DNA from: Cristatella mucedo
Taxonomy: Eukaryota; Bryozoa; Phylactolaemata; Cristatellidae
Length of the DNA: 64,000 nt
Assembly: GCA_009760855.2 (NCBI GenBank)
Contig: WPIO01000161.1
Span: 554,501 to 618,500, forward strand
Direction of reading: 5' to 3'
A model generated the notes under the pieces. That model saw only the letters and a list, made by a program, of their open reading frames with translations. It searched no databases and was not told the DNA's origin. Made by a program: the position numbers and the translations under genes. Below are positions 31,980 through 42,935 of the stretch, one piece after another. The stretch's first letter is position 1, and the number at the start of each line of letters is the position of its first letter.

Positions 31980-32120
31980 GTTTCTTTAGCTGTTATTTTA
32001 AGATGTAATTGTGGATAATTCGTTTTTAAGCAGTCATGTACAAATTCTTCGCCTTTTAGGCCCGGGTAGTAAGCGGACTCGTTAGCCGCCCAGTTAACCA
32101 CACGCTGATGTTCCACAACA
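31980..32120 (-). pseudogene. PD-(D/E)XK nuclease-like copy 2, remnant
   Basis: On - it reads VNWAANESAYYPGLKGEEFV and then LHLKITAKETTA before a stop. The G-x-x-GEEFV helix and the TAKE-T/A strand agree with the family; the D and E-x-K parts are missing. Confidence 0.55.
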
Positions 32121-32404
32121 ATCTTCTTTTACTCTCATGTTTTGAGTAGAGACCTAGACAGTAGCCGCGAGAGCACTACGTCGGGCTCTGCGGCAAGGCT
32201 GGCGCAACGAACAGGCAGGTGCCGGGCAAAGCCAGTTACCGGAATCCGCGCCTGGCACCAAAAGTCCTCGCATCCAGGATCATTACTTCAATGGCGAAAT
32301 AAATAGCGTGGAATATTCATTTGATATTCATAAAAGCAAGCACGTGAAGCTTACTCGTGGTCAAAGTCCTCCTAACGAAGGTTTGGGATTTTCTTAAGCG
32401 TCCC

Positions 32405-32725
32405 GACTTTCGTCACTACATCCCCTGACTTGACCACCTTTAAAAAGAACTTAAAAACACACCTATTTAGGACAGCATTTAGTGGGTCACTGTGACTCGT
32501 CCTTCATGTACTTATGCGTGCTGACACCGTGCATGCTGCCACTAACTACACTTGCATGCTGACCCTGTGCATGTCACCCCTAACCCTGTTATTCATGTTG
32601 TTTATCAAGCATGATATTAGTTACCATTTAATCGCGTTTCCCTTATCTTCAAATTTAAAGCGCCTAGAAAGAGATTAAGTTCTCTGAGGGCGCTTTATCA
32701 AGTGCATTATTATTATTATTAGGGT
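32405..32725 (+). mobile_element. LINE-A copy 8, 5'-truncated
   Basis: It starts at the SPDLTTFKKNLKTHLF segment, then shows the 3' UTR, terminal hairpin and a (TTA)n tail at about 32706-32722. Confidence 0.87.
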
Positions 32726-32886
32726 TGGTAACCTATTTTACGAGGATGTTCCTCAGAATATATATGGTTACGTGGTCATTAGGGAAAAGGTGCGAATTTT
32801 TAAACTATTAAAAAGGGCAGCGTTGCTGTATTTTTCTGCAGTGTCTCGGACATTGCTGAGAAACGTTTGTAAGTCGTGATAAGTCA

Positions 32887-33260
32887 TTATTTTTTGTCTT
32901 CTACTTCGGGCAGGCGACGCATCGATCGGTAATTCATCAACACATCGCCGGCCGCCCTTTCTTTTGCAGCTATTTTAAGAGAGCATCCTTCATATGTTTT
33001 TCTTAAGCAATCTCGTACCCACCCTTCGCGTTCTAGGCCGATAGAGTAAAGCGAATCTTTGAGCCTTCCCGTGCACACTGCCAAATTCTGCCTCCTCGAT
33101 GTTTTTTTGTTCTTGATGACTTTTTCATATTTTTTGTGTGCATCCAAAGAAGTAAAATCATCGCTGGATTAGTTGTGCTTAGCTCCTTTCTCCTGGGCGG
33201 AAGTCATGCCTCTGTCAGAAGATCGTATTCTGTCGCTGGTTTGCTCAAGCTACCTCCGCA
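32887..33260 (-). pseudogene. PD-(D/E)XK nuclease-like copy 3 (A type)
   Basis: The 86-codon frame 32887-33147 reads GRLKDSLYSIGLEREGWVRD, then SLKIAAKERAAGDVLMNYRS and MRRLPEVEDKK, stop. GWV+D and AAGD are intact, but the expected IEVKNK has become PEVEDKK (E-x-K changed to E-x-E). Upstream, the frame breaks into the family's N-terminal linker. Function unknown; if expressed, it should be inactive as a nuclease by family logic. Confidence 0.55.
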
Positions 33261-33329
33261 TACAAAGCGTTGTTTACATGCAATCGGAGCACATTAAATA
33301 GCAACAAATTTATCACGAAACGGTTTACG

Positions 33330-33850
33330 AATAAGAAGCCAAACTACTCCATCGAGTGTAAATATAAAAAACCAGACGCCTGAAGGTCGGTCAGTGGGAA
33401 GCCGTCGCGATTGGGTGGCATGGTAAACACCCATTCAACACCAGCCTGCAGCGTGTCGCTGTTCTCATGAATGACTCGGACGATTTTATCAGCTGTTGGC
33501 TCCATAGACGATGTTTTTAAGAAGAAGGCGCGCATTTTTAAACTGATTGAAATGGCAGGCCTAATGTTTTTTGCCTTCTACTTCGACTAGGAGAAGAATC
33601 GATTGGTAATTCATCGATATATCAACGCTACATTTCCTCTCTTTCGCGTTCAATTCTTGTGTCCAAGTATTCTTCGGGTAGAAAAATAGTCGTGGGCGTA
33701 TCGGCACGAATCTCTTCGTGGTGAGCCAAGATGTCTCCTCGCTGGGAGCATGTGTTCGTAGTCGTTGCGATGCAGTTGCTGCTTGTTTAGACGTCGACGG
33801 TCATTCTCTTCAACATGGCTTCAATCTGTCAGAAAAGCGCCTTAAAAAGC
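33330..33850 (-). pseudogene. C-terminal module of the nuclease-like gene (with copy 4/5)
   Basis: It reads MESTADKIVRVIHENSDTLQ then AGVEWVFTMPPNRDGFPLTD on - (33344-33535), preceded in transcription by the EEYLD..-type segment. The same module follows the B-type nuclease domain in the 37 and 41 kb copies, so I treat it as the C-terminal half of the same gene. Confidence 0.5.
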
Positions 33851-34124
33851 TCTTGCAACGAAACTATTCGTCAACGTGATATTCAGTCGATATTCATTAA
33901 ATTAACGCGTGAGGCTAACTCACGGCAAAGTCCTTTCAACGAAGATTGAGGATTGTATTCGACGTACAATGGTGCTATTTAGAGAACGTACACGTTTCCG
34001 CTTTTGAGGGTAAGGAGGCGCATTCCTAAAACTTACAAAAAAGGCAGCCTTAATATTTTATTTCTCCGTCTTTTGCATAGATATTTCTTAAACAATTTTC
34101 AATAGCGTGCTTTAATGTAATGTT

Positions 34125-34290
34125 TTTGACTTCAATGGTTAAACGCATCCTTTCCAAACATGTAATGTCGGCGGCTTCCGCCTCCTTTGCCGTTTCTGTA
34201 AGTATGCTTTCGCCATTGAGGTCTTTTACACGATCCTTTACCCACGTTTACCTTTTTCCGCCCAAAGCACAAGATGAGGCGTTTGATTTT
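34125..34290 (-). pseudogene. PD-(D/E)XK nuclease-like copy 4 (B type)
   Basis: It reads TWVKDRVKDLNGESILTETA and later ERMRLTIEVKN, with AAGD changed to AAD. The E-x-K motif is intact. The frame is broken before the helix. Confidence 0.5.
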
Positions 34291-34449
34291 TTGTCCATCA
34301 AGCCGACTGGGTTTGATAAAACCAATGTATACCGTATTAGTATACCATATTGGGCTGCCATTTAGAGAAAGTATTGCTGTCTTGTTTTTCGAGACAGGGG
34401 CTTCCCGAGGGAAGGCTTCCTTAAACTAATCAACAGGCAGCATTAATAT

Positions 34450-34700
34450 TTGTCTTCCCTAGCTGCAGTATCTCTGAAGAATTTGTCCCTGTCTTTTTTT
34501 GTTATAATGTTTTTGTTTTTGACTTCAATCTTCAGACGCATTCTTTTGAAGCTAACTATAATTTCGCGTGCAGCCGTCTTCTTAGCCGTTTCTGAAAGCA
34601 CGCTTTTACTACTGAGTTCGTTTACACGATCCTTTACTCATTTCTTTCCTTTTCCGCCCAAAGCGTAAGATAAGGCGTTTGCTTTTTTGTCCACCAAGCC
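34450..34700 (-). pseudogene. PD-(D/E)XK nuclease-like copy 5 (B type)
   Basis: It reads LSYALGGKGKK, stop, VKDRVNELSSKSVLSETAKK, then decays through stops. It follows copy 4 with almost the same flanking DNA (ATATACCGTATTARTATACC), so the pair is a local duplication of about 400 bp. Confidence 0.5.
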
Positions 34701-35648
34701 GACTGGGTTTGATGAAGCTAATATATACCGTATTAATATACCATATTGGGCTGCTATTTAGAGAATATATACTGCAACGATGTATAAGTGGAGATGCCAT
34801 TCAGAGAAAGTACAGCTCTCTGGGTTTTTTTTTTAGAAAAAGGGGACCTTTGGATGGAAGCATTCCTTCAACTTATTAACAGGGCAGAATTCATTTTATT
34901 TTTTCATTTATTATGCAGTTCTTTTACATGATCATGTACTTAATCTTCTCCGAGTTTACATGATCATGTACTTAATTTTCTCCACAGGATAAGAAAACGC
35001 TTTGGCTGTGCTGTCCAGCCTGCCGAGTGGGTTTGATAAAACCAATATATACTGCTTTAGCTTTCTCGCCCTCCAAGCAAAGTAAATTTGACGAAAGCAA
35101 GTCGTCCCTTCATTTTTCTGAAAAGGTCCGATTTCCTACTTGCTCTGTCAATGTGTCTGTAACACTGCTATCTTTATACATTTGCCTTAAAGTTGTCTTA
35201 ACAAAATAATCGTCATCTCTTTCCTTGGAGTAGGCAGAATTGTTAATCTTGTCGTTCGCTAAGCCGCGTGAGTCAGACTCAACATATTCTTCCGTGCATT
35301 TTTTCCTTTACGTCCGATTTCCTCTTCTCGGTGGATGGCAGGCCTCTCTTAAAACGAGCCTATATCCGTTTAAAAAAAGTATTATTTCCATTTTCACTGA
35401 ACGGAATCAAATGGCTTTCTGCAAACTTAATGCGCAGTGGAAGGGCATAATAGCAACGGTAAAGTCCTGACGACTATTTAGGATTCTCTTTAGCGTTGGT
35501 AACTTATTTTAAAAGGATGTTTCTTAGAATATACGAAGGTACGTGGTGTCCAGGAAAAAGGCTCACAGTTTTAAAGTGCAGCGTTGATGTTTTTCTTCGG
35601 CAGTCTCTCTGACATCTCTAAGAAATGTGTGTACGTCATGATTAGTTA

Positions 35649-35796
35649 TTACTTTGTGCCTTCTAAATCGACTGCGAGACGCATCGATTGAGAATTCATC
35701 AACATATCACCGACCGCCATTTCTTGTGCTGTTAGTTTACGAGAGCATTCTTCATGTGTTTTTCTTAAGTAATCTCGTACCCACCATCCGCCTTCT

Positions 35797-35887
<91 letters not shown>

Positions 35888-36120
35888 AAGGCGAATTCTC
35901 AGCCTTCCCGTCCACTAAGCGGAATTCCTCCTCCTCGATCCTTTTTGTTCGTGTTGATTTTTTTCATGATTTTGTCGTGTGTTCAACGGTGTAAATTTAT
36001 CACTTGATTTTTTGCCTAATTACTTTCTACTGGGCTTGGTGGACGTCGGGCCTCGGTAGAAGATCTTAATTTGTCGCCGGTTTGCTCAAGCTACCTCCAC
36101 GTCCAAAGCGTTGTTTCCAT
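35649..36120 (-). pseudogene. PD-(D/E)XK nuclease-like copy 6 (A type) with an internal GA array
   Basis: The 88-codon frame 35649-35915 reads MDGKAENSPF, then a Ser-Leu run coded by the GA array, then CLEGGWVRDYLRKTHEECSR, TAQEMAVGDMLMNSQSMRLA and VDLEGTK, stop. The E-x-K position is lost (DLEGTK). The N-terminal linker continues, in broken frames, to about 36100. Confidence 0.6.
35801..35883. repeat. (GA)n microsatellite inside a nuclease-like frame
   Basis: About 40 GA units. The paralogues near 38866-38880 and 40588-40593 have only a few units at the same position. Confidence 0.95.
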
Positions 36121-36149
36121 GCAATCCGAGGTCATTTAATAACAACAAC

Positions 36150-36580
36150 AAATTTATTACAAGACAGTCTACAAATTAGAAACAAAACTATTCCCGCAAA
36201 TTATCAATGTAAGAAAGCAGACGCCTGACGTTCGGTCGGCGGGGAGCCGTCGCGATTGGGTTGGATGGCAAAAACCGGTTCAACACCAGCCTACAGCTTG
36301 TCGCTGTACTCACGAATGACTTGTACGTCATCAGCTGTCGACTCCATAGATATCGCGCCATACATTTTCTCCCTTTGGCGTTCAATTGTTGTGTCCAAGT
36401 ATTCTTCCGGTGCAACTAATGGTCTTGGGCGTAGCAGCGTGAATCTCTTCGTGGTGAGCCAAAATGTCTCCTGACTGGGCGCAGCTGATGGTTGTCGTGG
36501 AGATGCAGTTGCTGCTTGCTCCGACGTCGTCGGTCATTCTCTTCAACGTAGTTTCAATCTGTCAGAAAAGCGTCTTACAA
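36150..36580 (-). pseudogene. C-terminal module of the nuclease-like gene
   Basis: It reads RPRPLVAPEEYLDTTIERQR, MYGAISMESTADDVQVIREY then SDKL, stop, in one frame. A second frame over the same DNA carries IETTLKRMTDDVGASSNCIS. The first frame is the more gene-like. Confidence 0.5.
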
Positions 36581-36924
36581 TATCTCTGTCACCGAGTATG
36601 CACTTGTACCCAGGCTAGGTTTGCTTGGCTGCGACAGGAAGGCTGTAAGGGTCACCGGCAAGTAAGGCAAGTAGTAACGAGAGTAAGGCAAATCCTCAGC
36701 CATACCGTCCACTAAGCTAAATTCTTCCTCCTCGATCTTTTTTGTTCGTGTTGTTTCTTTCATGATTTTCTCGTGGGTTCAACGAAATAAATTCATCGCT
36801 TGATTTTTTGCCTCGTTACTTTCTGCTGGGCTTGGTGGACTTCGGGCCTCGGTAATATATCGTCTTTCGTTGCCGGTTTATTCAAGCTACCTTCATGTCC
36901 AAAGCGTTGTTTCCATGTAATCAG

Positions 36925-37660
36925 AGGTCATTTAACAACATCAACAAATGTATTACGAAACAGTCTGCGAATTAGAAACCAAGCTACTCCGCGAGGATTC
37001 AATGTAAAAACCAGACGCCTGACGTTAGGTCGGCGGGGAGCCGTCGCGATTGGGTTGGATCGTAAACACCAGTTTAACGCCAGCCTGCAGCTTGTCGCTG
37101 TAATCACGAATGACTTGGACAATTACATCAGCTGTCGACTTCATAGACATCGCGCCATACATTTTCTCCCTTTGGCGTTCAATTGTTGTCCAAGTATTTT
37201 TCCGATGCAACTAATCGTCGTGGTCGTAGCGGCGTGAATCTCTTCGTGGTGAGCCAAGATGTCTCCTCACTGGGCACAGCTGATGGTAGTCGTGGCGATG
37301 CAGTTGCTTCTTGCTTGGACGTCAACGGTCATTCTCTTCAACGTGGTTTCAATCTGTAAGAAAAGTGCATTAACAAATTTGTAAGTGTTGTTTTTAACCT
37401 CTATCATGAGGCGCATCCTGTTATAATGGATGAACAAGTTTCCGGCTGCCATCTTCTTTCCTGTTTCTTTCAGTGTAATGCCTTTGCCGTCATAAAACTC
37501 GCTCAAGCTATCCTTCACCCACCGTTCTCCTTCTCGTGATAGAGCATAGGATGGGGCATTTTGTCAATCAAGCCGACGGGAGTATCCGAACCCAAATCGT
37601 CCCGGCATTTGTCGGAGAACGTCTGATTTCCTCAGCTTGGTAGACGGCAGGCCTCTTAAA
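36925..37660 (-). pseudogene. PD-(D/E)XK nuclease-like copy 7 (B type) with C-terminal module
   Basis: The domain (37370-37518) reads VKDSLSEFYDGKGITLKETG, then KKMAAGNLFIHYNRMRLMIE and VKNN: the helix, an AAGN (Asp to Asn) and an intact E-x-K. The C-terminal module follows at 36928-37210 (MYGAMSMKSTADVIVQVIRD then YSDKLQAGVKLVFTIQPNRD). A TTTCTTACAG inside suggests an intron may once have separated the halves. Confidence 0.6.
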
Positions 37661-38034
37661 ACGAGCCTCTACACATTCACGAAAATAAAGTATTATTTTC
37701 GTTGTCCCTTAACGGTGTCAAATAGCTTCCTGTAAATTTAATTCATAATATAAATGAAGGATGTAACTTATAACCAAAGTCTAGATAAATGCTATCCTAA
37801 AAAAGGAAGAATTACGAGGAAGAATGAAATTTGTTTGAGGAAAATTTGCTTTTTGGTTTAGAATCGAACATCCAATAGTGAAGGAGTGTGATTGACTGCT
37901 TTAGAGACCTACGGGATTCAAGAGCATTCATTTTATTATCATGGTATTTTTCCGTTCTTTATTAGGGAATAAGGCTGAGTTTAGAGCCTACTAATGATAA
38001 AGCTCCTGTAATTTTGTCTCCCGTCGTTTACCTA

Positions 38035-38225
38035 TAATTTGTACGAAGCTCCGATTCTTTGGAGACCGGGCCTTTAGTCCGTATGATCCCAAAGCCTAAC
38101 ATGGAACTCATTTACGTCTTTCGTCACGACATTCCCTAATTTTACCACATTTAAGAAGAATCTAAACTTGCATCTATTCATCAGTTTTTAGTGGATCCAT
38201 GCGATTTTTCCTTTACGTGCATTTC
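38035..38225 (+). mobile_element. Decayed LINE 3' segment
   Basis: It is related to LINE-A at TTTGGAGACCGGGCCTTTAG, CCCAAAGCCTAAC and the TTTACCACATTTAAGAAGAA end, but strongly diverged. The same segment recurs at 42145 and 46370. Confidence 0.6.
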
Positions 38226-38229
38226 TGCT

Positions 38230-38440
38230 TTCCCGTTTAATTATTGTGTCCAAGTATTCTTCCGGTGGAACTAATGGTCTTGTGCGTATCGGCGTGAATC
38301 TCTTTGTGATGAGCCAAGATGTCTCCTCAACTGGCGCAGCTGCTGGTAGTCATGGCGATGCAGTTGCTGCTTGCTCAGACGTCGACGGTCATTTTCTTCA
38401 ACGTGGTTTGAATCTTTCAGATACGCTTCTTAAAGAATCT
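38230..38440 (-). pseudogene. Partial C-terminal module of the nuclease-like gene
   Basis: It matches the segment between CAGTTGCTGCTTGCTCAGAC and the CCAAGTATTCTTCCGGTG marker. It is truncated against the decayed LINE end on its left. Confidence 0.5.
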
Positions 38441-38689
38441 CAGTCACCAAAAAGATTCATTCACCGAATATTCACTCGATATTCATAAAAGTAAATACTG
38501 GAGGCTTACTCATGGCCAAGTCCTGATGAAGATTTAGGATTCTCTTTAACGTTGGCAACCTATTTTACAGGGATGTTTCTTAGAATATATGTAGGTGCGT
38601 GGCTTTCAGGAAAAATGCCCGCATTTTTCAAATAGTCAAAAGGGCAGCATTAACTATTTTCTGCAGTCTCTCCGACATCTCTAGGAAAT

Positions 38690-39580
38690 GTTAATATGTC
38701 ATGATGAGTTATTGTTTTATGCCATCTAATTCGACTAGGAGACGCGTCGATTGGTAATTCATCAATATATCGCCGGCTGCCGTTTCTTTTGCAGTTGTTA
38801 TACGAGAGCATTCTTCATGTGTTTTTCTTAAGTGATTTCGTACCCACTCTCCGCCTTCTAGGCAGAGAGAGAGAGAGAGTAAGGCAAATCCTCAGCCTTC
38901 CCGTTCACTAAGCGGACTTCCTCCTCCTCCTCGATCGTTTTTGCTCGTCTTGTTTCTTTCATGATTTTGTCGTGGGTTCAACGAAGTAAATTCATCGCTT
39001 GATTTTAGACTGGTTACTTTCTTCTTAGCTTGGTGGACTTCGGGTACTGTGTAAAAGATCATATCTCGTCGCCGGTTTGCTAAAGCTACCTCCACGTCCA
39101 AAGCGTTCTTTCCATGCAACTAGAGGTCATTGTATAACAGCAGCAAATTTATTCCGATACAGTCTACTTATTAGAAACCAATATATTCCGTGCAGTACTA
39201 GTATAAAAAACCAGACGCCTGACGTCAGGTCGTGGGCGGGGTAGCCGTCGCGATTGGGTTGCACGGTAAACACCCGTTCAACACCAGCCTGCAGCTTGTT
39301 GCTGTAACAACGAATGACTTGTACGATTTCATCAGCCGTCGACTCCATAGATATCGCGCCATACATTTTCTCCCTTTATCGTTCAATTATTACGTCCAAA
39401 TAATCTTCCGGTGCAACTAATGGTCTTGGGCGTAGCGGCGTGAATCTCTTCGTGGTGAGCCAAAACGTCTCCTCACTGGGCGCAGCTGATGGTTGTTGTG
39501 GCGATGAATTTGCTGCTTGCTCCGACATCGTCGGTCATTCTCTTCAACGTAGTTTCAATCTGTCAGAAAAGCGACTTACA
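38690..39580 (-). pseudogene. PD-(D/E)XK nuclease-like copy 8 (A type) and preceding C-terminal module
   Basis: In transcription order, a C-terminal module (39127-39580, with MYGAISMESTADEIVQVIRC and an exit into a hydrophobic FFILVLHGIYWFLI) is followed by an A-type N-terminal linker (38892-39119, VALANRRRDMIFYTVPEVHQ) and a domain reading GEWVRNHLRKTHEECS.., then TAAGDILMNYQS. A frameshift near the short GA run separates linker and domain. E-x-K is replaced by an ELDG-like segment. Confidence 0.55.
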
Positions 39581-39639
39581 ATATCTCTGTCACCAAATAT
39601 GCACTTGTTCCCAGGCTAGGTTTGCTTGGCTGCGACAGG

Positions 39640-40207
39640 AAGGCTGTAATGCGGTAAGGGTCACCGGCAAGGCCGGGGCCTTACCTATGGCATGGCCGGA
39701 TGTGCGGCAACGAGATGTCAACTGGGCTCTCGGGTAGGATAATTCGGCCGAGTAAGTCGTAGTGTTGGAGGCTTCCGGTCTCGTAGAGTTAGGCACCTAG
39801 ATGGTTGCATGCGTGCTCCGGCGATGTGACCACGCACGAAAGGCAGCGAGTGCCCAAGTCCCGAGCGGAGCTGGATAGCACGCTCGTTGTTGTGACTTAT
39901 ACATTCCTCGTTCCCCGCTTAGCGTGTTTGTGGCCCCGTGAGTTGGTGTCCTTCGGCGGAAGCTCTCGACTGTGGTGGACGTCGACTCCGACTAGCCAAG
40001 CAGTTACTCAGCTAGCCGAATGTTTTACGGCGTACACTCGTACCTTGGGAATGGAGTCGGTAGAGCGGTGGGACTTCGGAAGCCGACTGACCAACCAACA
40101 CGTTTGTTCCTCTTGCTGCGTCGTCTTGGGCCCCTATAGTGTACTTTGTGTAGGAACTTCCTCTGTAGACTTGTTTAGTTCCCCTGTTATTGTTGGCATA
40201 TGCGACA
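39640..40207. other. Unidentified insert of about 570 bp
   Basis: This GC-richer stretch is absent from the equivalent place in the other units. The 171-codon frame at 39805-40320 runs into the LINE tail and shows no motif. It may be part of an unrecognised mobile element. Confidence 0.35.
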
Positions 40208-40397
40208 TTATAAATAATAATAATAACAATAATAATAATAATGCACTTGATAAAGCGCCCTCAGAGAACTTAATCTCTCTCTTTACATTTGCTGCAAAGG
40301 GAAATGCAATTGAACGGTGAGTAAAATCATGCTTGATAAACAAACAAAATGAATAATATGGTTAGGGGGACATGCACAGGGTCAGCATGCAAACAAA
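40208..40397 (-). mobile_element. LINE-A copy 9, 3' end
   Basis: The (ATT)n tail, hairpin (one arm decayed) and 3' UTR in reverse orientation. Confidence 0.85.
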
Positions 40398-40524
40398 GAG
40401 GTCTAATCTGACGGCCGCTCGTCTTACGTTAGCTCAGCGGCATGACGAGCGGTAGCGTGGCCGAAGTATGGCGGGGCTTGGCGGGAATTAGCCTCTGACC
40501 CCTGGAAATTGGCTACATTGTGCA

Positions 40525-41010
40525 GTTAGTTTGCGAGAGCATTCTTCTTTTTAAGTAATCTCGTACCCTCCCTCCGCCTTCTAGGCAGAGAGAGTAAGGC
40601 GAATCCTAAATATAGAAATGAATCCTAGCTGATTAAACAGCCACTTTTTGTATAGCGACAGAAGAGCATTTACGGCTATCACCACCGCTTGCAGTGGCGA
40701 CAAAGGATCGGCCACCGCAGGAATTAAACCCACGACTTTGGGACCGAGGGCGTGAAACCAACCGCCTTACCTAGTGTGCCATCACGGCTCACCAATCCTC
40801 CTCAGCCTTCCCGTCCACTAAACCGAATTCCTCTTCCTCGATCATTTTTGTCGGTGTTGTTTCTTTCATGATTTTGTTGTGGGTTCAACGAAGTAAAATC
40901 ATCGCTTTATTTTTTGCCTACTTACTTTCTCCTGGGCTTGGTGGACGTCGGGCCTCGGTAGAAGATCGTATTTTGTCGCTGGTTTGTTCAAGCTACCTTA
41001 ACGTCCAAAG
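40525..41010 (-). pseudogene. PD-(D/E)XK nuclease-like copy 9 (A type), split by a SINE
   Basis: It matches copies 6 and 8 on both sides of a SINE-1 (40615-40797): the domain part lies left of it and the N-terminal linker right. GAATCC at both junctions suggests a short target-site duplication. The paralogues show the uninterrupted arrangement. Confidence 0.6.
40615..40797 (-). mobile_element. SINE-1 copy inside a nuclease-like pseudogene
   Basis: It shows CGACAGAAGAGCATTTACGG, CTATCACCACCGCTTGCAGT and CCCACGACTTTGGGACC in reverse orientation. It is almost complete. Confidence 0.72.
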
Positions 41011-41059
41011 CGTTGTTTCCATGCAATCAGAGGTCATGTAATAACAACAACAAATTCAT

Positions 41060-41800
41060 TACGAAACAGTGTACGAATTAGAAACAAAACTACTCCGCTA
41101 AGTATCAATATAAAACCTCACGCCTGAAGTTAGGTCGGTGGGGAGCCGTCGCGATTGGGTTGCATGGTAAACACCAGTTTAACGCCAGCCTGCAGCTTGT
41201 CGCTGTAATCACGAATGACTTGTACGTCTTCACCAGCTGTCGACTCCATAGACATCGCGCCATTCATTTTCTCCTTTTGGCGTTCAATTGTTGTGTCCAA
41301 GTATTCTTCCGGTGCAACTAATGGTCTTGGGCGTAGCAGCGTGAATATCTTCGTGGTGAGCCAAGATGTCTCCTGACTGGGCGCAGCTGATGGTTGTCGT
41401 GGCGATGCAGTTGCTGCTTGCTCTGACGTCGACGGTCATTCTCTTCAACGTGGCTTCAATCTCTCAGGAAAGCGTCTGAAAAAATTCGTAGCAGTGTTTT
41501 TGTTTTTAACCTCTATCATGAGTCGCATCCTGTGATAATGCATGAACAGGTCTCCGGCTGCCGTCTTCTTTCCTGTTTCTTTCAGTGTAATGCCCTTGCC
41601 GTCATAAAATTCGCTCACGCGATCATTCACTCACTGCTCTCCTGCTCGTCCTAGAGCCTAAGATGAGGCTATCTTGTCCACCAAGCCGGATGAAGTTGCC
41701 GAACCCAGGTCTTTCATGGATTTGTCGGAGAACGTCCGATTTCCTCGGCTTGGTGGATGGCAGGCCTCTCTTAAAACGAACCTATATACATTTACATAAA
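41060..41800 (-). pseudogene. PD-(D/E)XK nuclease-like copy 10 (B type), best-preserved core
   Basis: The core (41445-41630) reads VSEFYDGKGITLKETGKKTA, then AGDLFMHYHRMRLMIEVKNK with both Asp and E-x-K intact. Upstream, GNRTFSDKSMKDLGSA and GLVDK form a linker (41658-41843), and a stop follows before the helix. The C-terminal module (EEYLDTTIERQK, then AMSMESTAGEDVQVIRDYSD) follows at 41060-41440. The overall order (linker, nuclease core, C-terminal helices) suggests an ancestral protein of roughly 250-300 residues. No known gene name. Confidence 0.62.
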
Positions 41801-42144
41801 TAAATAAAAAAATATTATTTCCACTGTAACTTAACAGCCTCAAATAGCTTTCTGTAAATTTAATTCATAATGTAAGTGAAGGATGTGACTCATAAGCAAC
41901 GACTAAATGCTATTTCAACAAAGGACGAATCACGAGGAAGAAAGATATTTTGTGAGGAAAATATGCTTTTTGGTTTAAAATCGAACGTCCTATAGTGAAG
42001 GAACTTGAGTGAATGCTTTAGAGACCTACAGGATTCCGGAGCATTTATTCTAACAGCATAATGTTTTTCCGTTCTTTATTAGGGAAATAGGCCTACAAAT
42101 AAAAAAAACTGCTGTAACTTTGTCTCCTGTCGTTTACCTATACT

Positions 42145-42335
42145 TCGTACGAAGCTCCGATCCTTTGGAGACCGTGCCGTAAGTTAGTATGCTGTCAAAG
42201 CCCATCCTGGAACTCATTTGCGTCTTTCGTCACGATATCCCCTAATTTTACCACGTTTAAAAAGAATCTGAAAATGCATCTATGTATCACATTTTTTAGT
42301 TGATCCATGCGATTTGTTCTGTACGTGCATGCATG
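42145..42335 (+). mobile_element. Decayed LINE 3' segment (paralogue of 38035)
   Basis: The same segment as at 38035, again next to a partial C-terminal module. It predates the segmental duplication. Confidence 0.6.
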
Positions 42336-42354
42336 ATTTCCTGTTTAATAATTG

Positions 42355-42540
42355 CTTCCAAGTATTCTTCTGGTGGAACTAATGTTCTTGTGCGTAGCGG
42401 CGTGAATCTTGTCGTGGTGAGCCAAGATGTCTCCTCAACTGGCACAGCTGCTGGTAGTCGTGGCGATGCAGTTGCTGCTTGCTCAGACGTCGACGGTCAT
42501 TTTCTTCCACGTTGTTTTAATCTCTCAAAAAAGCGTGAGG
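42355..42540 (-). pseudogene. Partial C-terminal module of the nuclease-like gene
   Basis: A close match to 38245-38440, including the same left truncation. Confidence 0.5.
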
Positions 42541-42769
42541 AAGAAACTCTGTCGCCGAAAAGATTTGTTAGCCGAATATTGACTCGATGTTCATAAAAGT
42601 AAATACGTGAGGCTTACTCATGGCAAAGTCCTGACGACAATTTAGGATTCTTTTCAGCGTTGGCAACCTATTATTTTAAAGGGCTGTTTCTTATAATATA
42701 TGTAGGTACGCGGCCTTCAGGAAAAATGCCCGCATTTTTCCAGCAATAAAGAGAGTAGCATCAATTTCT

Positions 42770-42935
42770 TTTCTGCAGTCTCTCCGACATGTCTAAGAAA
42801 TTTTTATAAGTCATGACGAGTTATTATTGTATTCCTTCTAATTCGACTAGGAGACGCATCGATTGGTAATTCCTCAACATATTGCCGGCCGCCGTTTCTT
42901 TTGCAGTTTGTTTACGAGAGCATTCTTCATGTGTT
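42770..42935 (-). pseudogene. PD-(D/E)XK nuclease-like copy 11 (A type), truncated
   Basis: It matches the 3' part of copies 6 and 8 and stops abruptly at 42935, where LINE sequence begins. The helix and the N-terminal linker are missing. Confidence 0.55.

Noticed and set aside
35654-36007. 117-codon + ORF with a Glu-Arg run
   Set aside because: Translation of the GA array on the strand opposite the nuclease-like frame.
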